Shown: positions 44,985 to 53,977 of the stretch, piece by piece | How the letters are laid out: each line of letters opens with the position of its first letter | Position numbering within the stretch: the first letter of the stretch is position 1 | Origin: Hydrogenophaga palleronii_A | GTDB taxonomy: Bacteria > Pseudomonadota > Gammaproteobacteria > Burkholderiales > Burkholderiaceae_C | Reading direction: 5' to 3' | Length of the DNA stretch: 64,000 nt | Assembly: GCF_031457455.1 (NCBI RefSeq) | Contig: NZ_JAVDWU010000011.1 | Span: forward strand, 62,001-126,000 | Program-made: the position numbers and the translations under genes | The notes under the pieces: generated by a model | What the model was told of the DNA's origin: nothing | Seen by the model: the letters and a program-made list of their open reading frames with translations, nothing else | Databases searched by the model: none

Positions 44985-46760
44985 ATGAAAACGACTTCTC
45001 CCGCGATGAGCCCCACCGCCAAGCCCCGCGTGATCCCCATTCAAACCGTGGCCGAAGCTGCCCGCCAACGGCCGCGCTCCACGCCCAAAGGGCGGCAGGT
45101 CGATCCAGCCGCCAGCCTGCGTGTGGCCGCCCTCTGTGAAGGACTGGCGCCGCGCGCCGATTTGCTCATCGAACACCTGCACCGGCTGCAGGACGCAGAA
45201 GGGGCCTTGCGCCACGGGCATCTGGCGGCGCTGGCAGAACGCCTGCGCCTGAGCCAGGTCGAGGTGTTCGAGGTGGCGAGCTTCTACCACCACTTCGATG
45301 TGGTGGACGATGCCGCCCATGTGCCGACCCGCGTGGTGCGCGTGTGCACCAGTCTGTCATGTTCCATGGCGGGCTCGCAGTCACTGCTGAAGGATCTGAA
45401 AGACCGCCTGGGCAGCGATGCCAGCGTGCGGGTCGAGGCGGTGCCCTGCATCGGCCAGTGCCATCGCGCACCTGCCGCTTGCGTTGGTCAGCGACAGTTG
45501 CCAGAGGCCACGGAACAATCAGTGCTCGATTTGCTGAAAGCGGGGGACACCGGGCCGCGCGAGGTGTTGACGCCTGCGCCGGTTCTTGTTCCCGCGTTGC
45601 TGCAGTTCACCCGCCTTCTGGAAGGCGCCCTGACGGCCGACCAGGTACTGGCCGAACTCAAGTCCTCTGGTCTGCGTGGCCTGGGCGGCGCCGGCTTCCC
45701 GGCATGGCGCAAGTGGGAGACCGTGCGCGCGCAACCCGGACCACGTCACATGGTGGTCAACATCGACGAAGGCGAGGTGGGCACTTTCAAGGATTGGCAG
45801 GTGCTGACCACGGGTGCTGCGCAAGTGCTGGAGGGTATGCTGATTGCGGCCCACGTGACGGGTGTCGAGCGCATCTGGCTCTATCTGCGCGACGAATACC
45901 ATGATGCGCGCGTGCTGCTGCAGCGCGAACTCGATGCGTTGGCGCTGGCCCTGAGCAGCCTGGCCAATCAGCACCCTGGTTTCACGCCACCAGAAATTGA
46001 ACTGCGGCGCGGTGCCGGGGCCTATATCTGCGGCGAGGAATCGGCGCTGATCGAGTCGGTGGAGGGCAAGCGCGGCCTGCCGCGACTGAAGCCGCCCATC
46101 GTGGCCATGCACGGCGTGTTCGGCCGGCCCACCTTGGCCCACAACCTGGAAACCCTGTGGTGGCTGCCGGAGATTCTGCACAAGGGCGGCGAATGGCTGG
46201 CAGGGCAGGGCCTGCGCGGGCGCAGTGGCTTGCGACGCTTTTCCGTGTCGGGACGGGTGAAGAAGCCAGGGGTGCATCTGGCGCCGGCGGGCATCACCTT
46301 GCGTGAACTGGTGGACGAGCACGCCGGGGGCATGCTGGAGGGTCATGACCTCTACGCCTACCTGCCGGGTGGCGCTTCGGGCGGCATTCTGCCCGCCGCG
46401 TTGGCCGATGTGCCGCTCGATTTCGACACCCTGGTTGAACACGGTTGTTTCATCGGATCGATGGCCGTGGTGGTGATGAGCCAGCACGACAGCGCGCGCG
46501 ACGCCGCGCTGAACCTGATGCAGTTTTTTGAACACGAATCGTGTGGCCAGTGCACGCCCTGCCGCTCGGGCACCACGAAGTCGGTGCAACTGATGCAGGC
46601 ACCGGTGTGGGACAGTGAACGGCTGGGCGAGTTGTCCCAGGTGATGCGCGATGCCTCCATCTGCGGATTGGGGCAGGCAGCGCCCAATCCGGTGGATTCG
46701 GTGTTGCGCTTTTTTGCGCACGAGGTGGATGGCACATTGAAGGCTGGGGTGACGGTATGA
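44985..46760 (+). CDS. NAD-dependent formate dehydrogenase, fused NuoE/NuoF-like (beta) subunit
   Basis: 591 residues (599 if ATG at 44961 is used). The first about 190 residues are NuoE/thioredoxin-like with the [2Fe-2S] cysteines in VCTSLSCSMAG and CIGQCHRAPAACV. The rest is NuoF-like: GLRGLGGAGFPAWRKW for NADH, the FMN region DEGEVGTFKDW and GAYICGEESALIESVEG, and the [4Fe-4S] cysteines in ESCGQCTPCRSGT with SICGLGQ. It passes electrons from the alpha subunit to NAD+. In Fds enzymes these are two proteins (gamma and beta); here they are fused, as in the Methylobacterium FDH1 type. Confidence 0.9.
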   Translation: MKTTSPAMSPTAKPRVIPIQTVAEAARQRPRSTPKGRQVDPAASLRVAALCEGLAPRADLLIEHLHRLQDAEGALRHGHLAALAERLRLSQVEVFEVASFYHHFDVVDDAAHVPTRVVRVCTSLSCSMAGSQSLLKDLKDRLGSDASVRVEAVPCIGQCHRAPAACVGQRQLPEATEQSVLDLLKAGDTGPREVLTPAPVLVPALLQFTRLLEGALTADQVLAELKSSGLRGLGGAGFPAWRKWETVRAQPGPRHMVVNIDEGEVGTFKDWQVLTTGAAQVLEGMLIAAHVTGVERIWLYLRDEYHDARVLLQRELDALALALSSLANQHPGFTPPEIELRRGAGAYICGEESALIESVEGKRGLPRLKPPIVAMHGVFGRPTLAHNLETLWWLPEILHKGGEWLAGQGLRGRSGLRRFSVSGRVKKPGVHLAPAGITLRELVDEHAGGMLEGHDLYAYLPGGASGGILPAALADVPLDFDTLVEHGCFIGSMAVVVMSQHDSARDAALNLMQFFEHESCGQCTPCRSGTTKSVQLMQAPVWDSERLGELSQVMRDASICGLGQAAPNPVDSVLRFFAHEVDGTLKAGVTV

Positions 46761-49597
46761 ACATCAAGGATTTGCCCCAGGACATGGCGCCCATTTCCTT
46801 CACGCTGAACGGCGCGGCGGTGGATGCCGCGCCGGGCGAGAGCCTGCTCAAGGTGGCGCAGCGCGTGGGCGTGGCCATTCCACACCTGTGCCACCAGGAC
46901 GGCTTGCGCAGCCCCGGCAATTGCCGCGCCTGCGTCGTCGAGATCGAAGGCGAGCGCGTGTTGGCACCTTCGTGTTGCCGGGCACCCGCGCCGGGTATGG
47001 TGGTGCAGTCGGCATCGCCGCGCGCCACCCAGGCGAGAAGAACCGTGCTGGAGTTGCTGATCAGTGACGCTCCCGAAACGCAGGTGCTCAAGCACGACAG
47101 CGAACTGGCTCAATGGGCCCATGCCGTCGAAGCCCGGCCCGACCGGTTCCCACTGCGCGCTGCGTCAGCGCAAGACGCCAGTCATCCCGCCATGATGGTG
47201 AACCTGTCCGCCTGCATCCAGTGCACACGCTGCATCCGCGCCTGCCGCGAAACCCAGGGCAACGATGTGCTGGGCCTGGCGTTCAGGGGAGGGCATGCCC
47301 AGATCGTGTTCGACCAGAACGATCCCATGGGCCAGAGCACTTGCGTGGCCTGTGGTGAATGTGTGCAGGCATGCCCCACAGGGGCCATCGCGCCTGCGAA
47401 CGGCGCATACGCCAATGTCTCGCAGAAGCAGGTGGACTCTGTCTGCCCCTTCTGCGGTGTGGGTTGCCAGATGACCTACCACGTCTCGGACGATCGCATC
47501 CAGCATGTCGAAGGCAAGGCTGGTCCCGCCAATGAAGGGCGCCTGTGCGTCAAGGGGCGTTTCGGTTTTGATTACGCCCACAGCCCGGAGCGGCTCACGC
47601 GCCCGTTGATCCGACGTGCTGGCGTGCCAAAGCTCGCCGCAGATGTGCGGCAGCGACTCACGCCGGAGCAGATTCGCGAGCAGTTCCGCGAAGCCACCTG
47701 GGACGAGGCACTGGACGCTGCAGCGGCCGGGTTCAGTCAGGCCATGGCCAGTACCTCGGCTCGCGGCCGCCTGGGTCCGGTGGCCGGCTTCGGGTCGGCC
47801 AAGGGCACCAACGAAGAGGCCTACCTGTTCCAGAAGCTGATCCGCACCGCGTTTGGCACCCACAACGTGGACCATTGCACCCGGCTGTGCCATGCCTCCA
47901 GCGTGGCCGCGCTGATGGAAGGGCTGGGCTCGGCCGTGGTCACCAACCCGCTGCGCGACGTGGAGCACGCCGACTTTGTGCTGATCATCGGTGCCAATCC
48001 GGCGCAAAACCACCCGGTGGGCGCCACCTGGATCAAGAACGCGGTGAAGCGCGGCACCCGCCTCGTCATGGCCGATCCGCGCCGCACAGAATTGGCACGG
48101 CATGCCTGGAAACACCTGGGCTTCAAGGCCGGCACCGACGTGGCCCTACTCAACGCCCTGCTGCACACCATCGTGTTTGAAGGCCTGGCCGACACGGCCT
48201 ACATCGACAAGCACACGCTGGACTACGCCCAGCTCAAGGCCCATGTGGCCGATTTCAGCCCCGAGGCCATGGCGCCCGTCTGCGGCATCGACGCCGCCAC
48301 CCTGCGCGAAGTGGCCCGCGCCTACGCCACGGCCGGCAACAGCATGATCCTCTGGGGCATGGGCATCAGCCAGCACACCCACGGCACCGACAACGCGCGC
48401 TGCCTCATCGCGCTCTCGCTGATCACCGGTCATATCGGCCGGCCCGGTACTGGTCTGCATCCCTTGCGCGGCCAGAACAACGTGCAGGGCGCCAGCGACG
48501 CCGGCCTCATTCCCATGGTGTTGCCCGACTACCAGCGCGTGTCCGAGCCCGCAGTGCGGGAGAAGGCCGAGCAGCTCTGGGGCGTGCCGCCGGGCACGCT
48601 GGGCAGCGAGCCGGGATTGACCGTGGTGGAGATCATTGACGCCGCGTTCGATGGCCAGATCCGCGCCATGCTGATCCAGGGCGAAAACCCCGCCATGAGC
48701 GACCCCGACGCCAACCACGCCCGCGAGGCCCTGGCCCGGCTGGACCACTTGGTTGTGCAGGACATCTTCCTGACAGAGACCGCCGGCCTGGCCGATGTGA
48801 TCCTTCCAGCCACTGCCTGGCCCGAGAAGACCGGCAGCGTGACCAACACCGACCGCTGCGTGCAACTGGGCCGCAAGGCCGTGCCGGCACCAGGCGATGC
48901 GCGGGCAGACGCCTGGATCACCGAGCAACTGGCGCGTCGGCTCGGACTCGCCTGGACCTACGACATCGCCGCCGACGGCACGGCTTCGGCCGGCGCCGGG
49001 CGAGGGATCGGGGCCGTGTTCGAAGAAATGCGCAGCCTCATGCCCAGCATCGCCGGCCTGTCCTGGTCGCGCCTGCAACGGGAAGGCGCGGTCACCTACC
49101 CGGTGGCTGACGAAAACGATCCTGGCCATTCCGTGGTGTTCACCGATGGTTTTCCCACCGCCACGGGACGCGCACGGTTGGTGGCGGCTGCGCTCACGCC
49201 ACCAGACGAATTGCCCGACAGCGATTACCCGATGGTGCTGATCACCGGCCGCCAGCTCGAGCACTGGCACACCGGCAGCATGACGCGTCGCAGCACCGTG
49301 CTCGACGCGGTGGAACCCGGACCGGTGCTCAGCCTGCACCCCGACACCGCTGCCAGGCTGGATTTGCAGGCGGGCGATCTGGCACAGGTGCGTTCGCGTC
49401 GGGGCGAGGTGCGGCTGGCGGTGCGGCTGGACAGCGGCATGCCTGCCAACACCGCCTTCATTCCGTTTGCCTATGCGGAAGCGGCGGCCAACCTGCTGAC
49501 GAATCCTGCCCTGGACCCGGTGGGCAAGATTGCCGAGCTCAAGTACTGTGCGGTGCGTGTAGACCGGGCGGGCGTGCTTGACCTGGCGCAACCCTGA
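46757..49597 (+). CDS. NAD-dependent formate dehydrogenase catalytic (alpha) subunit
   Basis: 946 residues. A plant-type [2Fe-2S] domain comes first (CHQDGLRSPGNCRACVVEIE), then two [4Fe-4S] motifs (CIQCTRCIRACRETQG and CVACGECVQACPTGAI). The Mo/W-bisMGD domain begins CPFCGVGCQMTYHV. The active-site cysteine lies in VDHCTRLCHASSV, where other enzymes carry selenocysteine. The final about 110 residues are the MGD-binding domain (LITGRQLEHWHTGSMTRRS). It oxidises formate to CO2 in the cytoplasm. It overlaps the beta gene by 4 bp. No FdhD/FdsC chaperone or small delta subunit gene follows in this window. Confidence 0.93.
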   Translation: MNIKDLPQDMAPISFTLNGAAVDAAPGESLLKVAQRVGVAIPHLCHQDGLRSPGNCRACVVEIEGERVLAPSCCRAPAPGMVVQSASPRATQARRTVLELLISDAPETQVLKHDSELAQWAHAVEARPDRFPLRAASAQDASHPAMMVNLSACIQCTRCIRACRETQGNDVLGLAFRGGHAQIVFDQNDPMGQSTCVACGECVQACPTGAIAPANGAYANVSQKQVDSVCPFCGVGCQMTYHVSDDRIQHVEGKAGPANEGRLCVKGRFGFDYAHSPERLTRPLIRRAGVPKLAADVRQRLTPEQIREQFREATWDEALDAAAAGFSQAMASTSARGRLGPVAGFGSAKGTNEEAYLFQKLIRTAFGTHNVDHCTRLCHASSVAALMEGLGSAVVTNPLRDVEHADFVLIIGANPAQNHPVGATWIKNAVKRGTRLVMADPRRTELARHAWKHLGFKAGTDVALLNALLHTIVFEGLADTAYIDKHTLDYAQLKAHVADFSPEAMAPVCGIDAATLREVARAYATAGNSMILWGMGISQHTHGTDNARCLIALSLITGHIGRPGTGLHPLRGQNNVQGASDAGLIPMVLPDYQRVSEPAVREKAEQLWGVPPGTLGSEPGLTVVEIIDAAFDGQIRAMLIQGENPAMSDPDANHAREALARLDHLVVQDIFLTETAGLADVILPATAWPEKTGSVTNTDRCVQLGRKAVPAPGDARADAWITEQLARRLGLAWTYDIAADGTASAGAGRGIGAVFEEMRSLMPSIAGLSWSRLQREGAVTYPVADENDPGHSVVFTDGFPTATGRARLVAAALTPPDELPDSDYPMVLITGRQLEHWHTGSMTRRSTVLDAVEPGPVLSLHPDTAARLDLQAGDLAQVRSRRGEVRLAVRLDSGMPANTAFIPFAYAEAAANLLTNPALDPVGKIAELKYCAVRVDRAGVLDLAQP

Positions 49598-49693
49598 ACC
49601 GGTTGGACTGCGCTAGGATGGAATCCGGTTCGGGCGGAGTGGTCGCTTCCGCGATCGCCCCCCGGTTCCTGCAACGACCAGAGGAGATGGACC

Positions 49694-50134
49694 ATGTTCA
49701 AGAAAATTCTCGTTCCCACCGACGGATCCGGCTTGGCAGCCAAGGCAGTTGAAACGGCCGTGCAGCTGGCCAAGACGCAGTCTGCACACGTGGTGGGTGT
49801 CTATGTCATCGATCCGTTCCCCTACATCGGCATTGGCGACGCTTCTGCCGTGGGTCTGCAGGCTTACCTGACCGAAGCCAAGAGCGCAGCCACGCGCGCG
49901 CTGGATGGCCTGAGCAAGGTGTGCGCGGCGTCTGGCGTACCGTTCTCCGGTGACACCATCGAGCGCAACGTGGTGTACGAAGGCATTCTGGAAACCGCCG
50001 AAGCCGAAGGCTGCGATCTGATCGTGATGGGGTCTCATGGGCGCCAGGGCGTCAAGGCCTTGATTCTGGGCAGCGTGGCCCAGAAGGTATTGACGCACGC
50101 AAAAGTTCCCGTGTTGGTGGTCAAGGAGCGGTAA
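49694..50134 (+). CDS. Universal stress protein (UspA family)
   Basis: 146 residues, single Usp domain. It begins KKILVPTDGSGLAAKAVETA and ends with the ATP-binding signature GSHGRQGVKALILGSVAQKV, LTHAKVPVLVV. It is cytoplasmic, binds ATP and is usually induced by stress or starvation. A ribosome site AGGAG precedes the start. It is monocistronic, with inverted repeats after it. Confidence 0.93.
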   Translation: MFKKILVPTDGSGLAAKAVETAVQLAKTQSAHVVGVYVIDPFPYIGIGDASAVGLQAYLTEAKSAATRALDGLSKVCAASGVPFSGDTIERNVVYEGILETAEAEGCDLIVMGSHGRQGVKALILGSVAQKVLTHAKVPVLVVKER

Positions 50135-50150
50135 ATTTGTGGAAAAAGAC

Positions 50151-50200
50151 CGCCTTTGATCATTGAAAAGGCGCCTTTAATCCCCGCAATGTGGGGTTAA
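50151..50200 (+). terminator. Paired hairpins after the universal stress gene
   Basis: A perfect 7-bp stem CGCCTTT/AAAGGCG (50151-50157 with 50167-50173) overlaps a palindrome AAAGGCGCCTTT (50167-50178). A second stem CCCC/GGGG flanked by TTAA/TTAA follows (50177-50200). They lie 17 bp past the stop codon; no long T-run follows, so the terminator role is likely but not certain. Confidence 0.45.
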
Positions 50201-50269
50201 GTAACAGATTCCCGGGTTTGTAACTTTTATTTACGTTTGAGCGGGGGCTCAGGACTAAATTCCGCGTCC

Positions 50270-52261
50270 ATGAGCCCTCTACCCACACCCCACCCCCACG
50301 TCTCCTTGAGGGCCGTGCTGCGCAAATTTCTGTTTTCATTGTGGATGGGCGGCATCTTGTCGCTGGCCGCATGTGGCGGGAATGACGGCGCGGACGCTGA
50401 ACCGAAAGCGCTGGCAGACAGCTCGGAAAGCCAGGTGGCGCTCGCGGTGGAGGTGGGTCCGGTCCCGGAAGCCATCCCCGACATCGAAGACACGGAAGGT
50501 GATCTGATCGACTATGCCGGGTCCGAGTCCGATGACCAGGAAGTGGCGGAGAAGAGCGCAGAAGCGGGCACAGAAAGAACCGTCTCCGGTGTGAGTGCGC
50601 TGTTACTCACCGAACCTGCTGCGGCAACCAGTGGCGCCAAGTCCACCGGTGGCAATATCCGGGCCCTTGCCACGACCCAGAGCGATGCGGTTCGCCTGGC
50701 TCACCAGGCCACGTTCGGACCATCTGAGGCGCTGGTCAAAAACATCCGGAAGCAGGGGGCAGCCAGATGGATCTCTTCGCAGATGAAGCTCAACTCCTCT
50801 ACCTACACCACGGGGGGGTCTGGCGCGATTCACAAACACACGAACCGGAACAGGGACTTCTGCAGTACCCGGAACAACAATTGCTGGCGCGACTGGTACT
50901 CGACCACGCCGCTGGTGTGGGACTTCTACCGCAATGCCACGACCAAGCCCGACCAGTTGCGTCAGCGTGTGGCCTTGGCGTTGCAGCAGATCGTGGTGGT
51001 TTCCAACCTCGAAGTGTCTGGCACCTACGGGTTCAAGTACTACAACAACACGCTGTTGAAGCAGGCGTTCGGCAACTACCGTGAAGTGCTTCGAAAGGTG
51101 ATCCTTTCGCCAGTGATGGGTGACTACCTGAACAACGCCAACAACGACAGAAACGAACCCAATGAAAACTTCGCACGCGAACTGCTGCAGCTGTTTTCCG
51201 TGGGCACCTGCAACCTCAATGCTGATGGCACGCTGGCAGGGGGTGTCTGCACCCCGACCTACGACAACGAAATTGTGCGGTCGTATGCCTATGCCTTGAC
51301 GGGGTGGACGTATCCGCGCGGGGGCAAGTCACCTTGGGGCTGCGGGTCTGGTGGTACCAACTGCCGCTATTACCAGGGCGATATGGTGCCGGTGGCTGCT
51401 CGCCATAACACCCAGGCATTGACGTTGCTCTCCGGCCAGTTGCTCGCTGAGGGGCACAGCGCGCAACAAGCCCTGGATGCTGTCCTCAACAGCCTGATGG
51501 CGCACCCCAACACGGCACCGTTCGTCAGCCGTCAACTCATTCAGCATCTGGTCACCAGCAATCCTAGCCCTGCCTACGTGACCAATGTGGCCAACGCCTT
51601 CACCACCGGACGATTCGGTGCCTTCGGAACGGGCCGGCCCGGTGACATGAAGGCTGTGGTGGCGGCCATCCTGCTTGATCCAGAGGCCCGCACCGAAACA
51701 CCAGCCAACACAGCAGGCCGCCTGCGCGAGCCGGTGCAATTGTTCACAGGCGCGATCCGGGCGCTGAACGGCCGCACCGACGGTGACGCGCTGAGCTGGG
51801 GGTGGGGTGAAGAGCTGCGTCAACATGTGTTCCGCTCTCCTTCGGTGTTCAACTTCTACCCGCCCGACTACCCCGTGCCCGGCACCTCGCTCGTGGGCCC
51901 AGCCTTTGGCATCCACAATGCCAACGCCGCCCTGCAACGCATGAACTACCTCAACTACCTGGTGTTCTGGGGTGGCTCGCAGAAGGCGAAGGGCGTGCCC
52001 AGGGGCATAGGCACTTTTGCCAGGCTCCAGGCGTTCACCGCCGACGCCACCGACCCCGCGCGACTGGTGGACCGCCTGGCACTGCTGAACTTGGGCGAGG
52101 TGCTGCCTGAGACCGAACGCACAGCAGTGATCAACGCGGTAACCGCGTTCAGTATTCCGACGTCGGGCACCCGGCAGCAGATTGCCGACGCCAAAACCAA
52201 CCGTGTTCGTCAGGCCGCCTTCCTCGTGCTGGCTTCGCCCCAATACCAACTGATTCGCTGA
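50270..52261 (+). CDS. DUF1800 family exported lipoprotein
   Basis: 663 residues from ATG at 50270. The N-terminus is a lipoprotein signal: hydrophobic FLFSLWMGGILSLAACGG with a lipobox cysteine. An acidic, low-complexity linker follows to about residue 140. The DUF1800 domain starts near SDAVRLAHQATFGPSEALV and includes LRQRVALALQQIVVVSNLE, NENFARELLQLFSVG and VFRSPSVFNFYPPDYP. Its function is unknown. The DUF1501 gene starts 2 bp later, a pairing known across bacteria, so the two proteins probably act together in the envelope. A longer frame from TTG at 50237 has no support. Confidence 0.82.
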   Translation: MSPLPTPHPHVSLRAVLRKFLFSLWMGGILSLAACGGNDGADAEPKALADSSESQVALAVEVGPVPEAIPDIEDTEGDLIDYAGSESDDQEVAEKSAEAGTERTVSGVSALLLTEPAAATSGAKSTGGNIRALATTQSDAVRLAHQATFGPSEALVKNIRKQGAARWISSQMKLNSSTYTTGGSGAIHKHTNRNRDFCSTRNNNCWRDWYSTTPLVWDFYRNATTKPDQLRQRVALALQQIVVVSNLEVSGTYGFKYYNNTLLKQAFGNYREVLRKVILSPVMGDYLNNANNDRNEPNENFARELLQLFSVGTCNLNADGTLAGGVCTPTYDNEIVRSYAYALTGWTYPRGGKSPWGCGSGGTNCRYYQGDMVPVAARHNTQALTLLSGQLLAEGHSAQQALDAVLNSLMAHPNTAPFVSRQLIQHLVTSNPSPAYVTNVANAFTTGRFGAFGTGRPGDMKAVVAAILLDPEARTETPANTAGRLREPVQLFTGAIRALNGRTDGDALSWGWGEELRQHVFRSPSVFNFYPPDYPVPGTSLVGPAFGIHNANAALQRMNYLNYLVFWGGSQKAKGVPRGIGTFARLQAFTADATDPARLVDRLALLNLGEVLPETERTAVINAVTAFSIPTSGTRQQIADAKTNRVRQAAFLVLASPQYQLIR

Positions 52262-52263
52262 GG

Positions 52264-53727
52264 ATGGTCATGAACGACAACAAGATGCTCGATGGCCTGC
52301 TGATGAATCGCCGCCGCTGGATGCAACGTTCTGGCGCCACGCTGGCTGGCGCGCTGGGCGCTACCAGCCTTTCGGCCCTGATGCCTGCCACCGCACACGC
52401 ACAGGCGGGTGGCTATAGAGCCCTGGTCTGCCTGTTCCTTTACGGCGGGAACGATGGTTTCAATATGGTGGTCCCCAGGGATGCCTCCCGACATGCCCAG
52501 TACGCAGGTGTGCGGGGAACGCGCCTCACGCTCCCACGTTCCAGTCTGATGGAAATGGGTGCTGACTACGGCCTTCACCCGGCGATGAGCGCCTTGGCGC
52601 CGGTATGGGCCGACAACGGTCTGGCGCCGGTGTTCAATGTGGGTCCATTGGCTGTGCCCCTGACCAAGGCCCAGTACCGCAGCCGGACCCGTCCACAGCC
52701 AGAGAACCTCTTTTCCCATTCCGACCAGCAACTGCTCTGGGAGGCTGGGGGGCCGAGCGTGATCAGCCGCACTGGCTGGGGTGGGCGTGCTGCCGCCACG
52801 ATCAGTGGCAATGGACAACCCGTGATTTCGGTCGGTGGCAACGGTCGATTTGGCCTTTCGGCATTGGAAGTGCCCCTGGTGCTGCCCGGGCCCGGGGGAA
52901 CCTTTGGCGTGCAGGGGCTGACAGGCACTTGGACGCCCACCGTTGCGAGACGGAGCGCCTTGAATGCCCTGTATGCGGCGTCACACACGAACGTGATGCT
53001 CAACAGCTTTGCCGCGCAACAGCGGGGCGCTTTCGACATGGCCGAGAACCTTGGGTCATTGGTTGCCGTCCAGCCGGACTCGTCGAACGGCACGGCCGTC
53101 GTGCCTGGACTGGCCCTGATCAACGCCGCATTCCAGCCGATCACCTCCGGAAACCGCATCAACACAGGCCTTGGTCGACAGCTCTACCAGATTGCCAAAC
53201 TGGTGGCCGCACGTGACACCGTGCAGGGCAACCGGAAGATATTTTTCGCCCAGCAAGGTGGCTACGACACGCATGGCGATCAGGTGGGCGCATCGGCAGA
53301 GGTGGGCCAGCATGCCAATTTGCTCAAGCAGCTGGCCGATGCCATGGCCTGCTTCTACAACGCCATGCAGGCCATCGGCATGGGCAACAGCGTGACGCTG
53401 TTCACCCAGAGTGATTTTGGCCGGACCTTCAAGCCGAACAACAGCAGCGGCACCGACCACGCCTGGGGTAACAACCAGCTTGTGATGGGCGGCGCCGTCA
53501 ATGGTGGCGCGACCTACGGTGCGTACCCCGAGCTGGTGCTGGGTGGCCCGGACGATGTGGGGCAGCACGCGTGGGAGCTGCATGGCCGCTGGATCCCGAC
53601 CAGCAGTGTTGACCAGTACGCCGCCACCTTGCTGCGCTGGTTCGGTGCGAGCGAGGGGCAGCTCAATACCGTGCTGCCGAACCTGAGCAATTTCACCAAT
53701 CGGAACCTGGGCTTCATGTCCGTGTGA
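52264..53727 (+). CDS. DUF1501 family Tat-exported protein
   Basis: 487 residues. A twin-arginine signal is present, MNRRRWMQRSGATLAGALGA, with cleavage probably after AHAQ. The body is the DUF1501 fold, a relative of sulfatase and alkaline-phosphatase-type enzymes: LVCLFLYGGNDGFNMVVP, FSHSDQQLLWEAG, GGYDTHGDQ, and FTQSDFGRTFKPNNSSGTDH with conserved metal-type Asp and His residues. No activity is proven for the family. It is coupled to the DUF1800 gene. An alternative ATG at 52270 is in frame. Confidence 0.83.
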   Translation: MVMNDNKMLDGLLMNRRRWMQRSGATLAGALGATSLSALMPATAHAQAGGYRALVCLFLYGGNDGFNMVVPRDASRHAQYAGVRGTRLTLPRSSLMEMGADYGLHPAMSALAPVWADNGLAPVFNVGPLAVPLTKAQYRSRTRPQPENLFSHSDQQLLWEAGGPSVISRTGWGGRAAATISGNGQPVISVGGNGRFGLSALEVPLVLPGPGGTFGVQGLTGTWTPTVARRSALNALYAASHTNVMLNSFAAQQRGAFDMAENLGSLVAVQPDSSNGTAVVPGLALINAAFQPITSGNRINTGLGRQLYQIAKLVAARDTVQGNRKIFFAQQGGYDTHGDQVGASAEVGQHANLLKQLADAMACFYNAMQAIGMGNSVTLFTQSDFGRTFKPNNSSGTDHAWGNNQLVMGGAVNGGATYGAYPELVLGGPDDVGQHAWELHGRWIPTSSVDQYAATLLRWFGASEGQLNTVLPNLSNFTNRNLGFMSV

Positions 53728-53809
53728 TTTTGCGGATGTGGTGCGTTCGACCAGCTTTGGTCGCCGCGCTGCGCAACCCAGGAGGCATGAAGCAGGCCAA
53801 CCCAACGGG

Positions 53810-53977
53810 CACCGCTGGGCCGGCTTTGCCGGGCGGCCAGTGCGCCTTGCAGGCCGCAGTCCCGCCAAAAGCGAGGCTTCTTCGGGCTGTCCAAGCCTGC
53901 GCAGGCAGGCTTGGAGCCGCAGCCCTCAGCCCCTCGAGGGGTGACGAGAAGCGGCGCGGGGGTGTTTCACTTCACCT
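53810..53977 (-). repeat. G/C-rich 3'-end repeat, copy G
   Basis: On the minus strand it follows the binding-protein stop by 17 bp: CACCCCCGCGCCGCTTCTCG, then CACCCCTCGAGGGG, then a GCCTGCGCAGGC palindrome and GGCAAAGCCGGCC. It is longer than the other copies because of the inserted palindromes. It separates this gene from the convergent DUF1501 gene. Confidence 0.65.
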
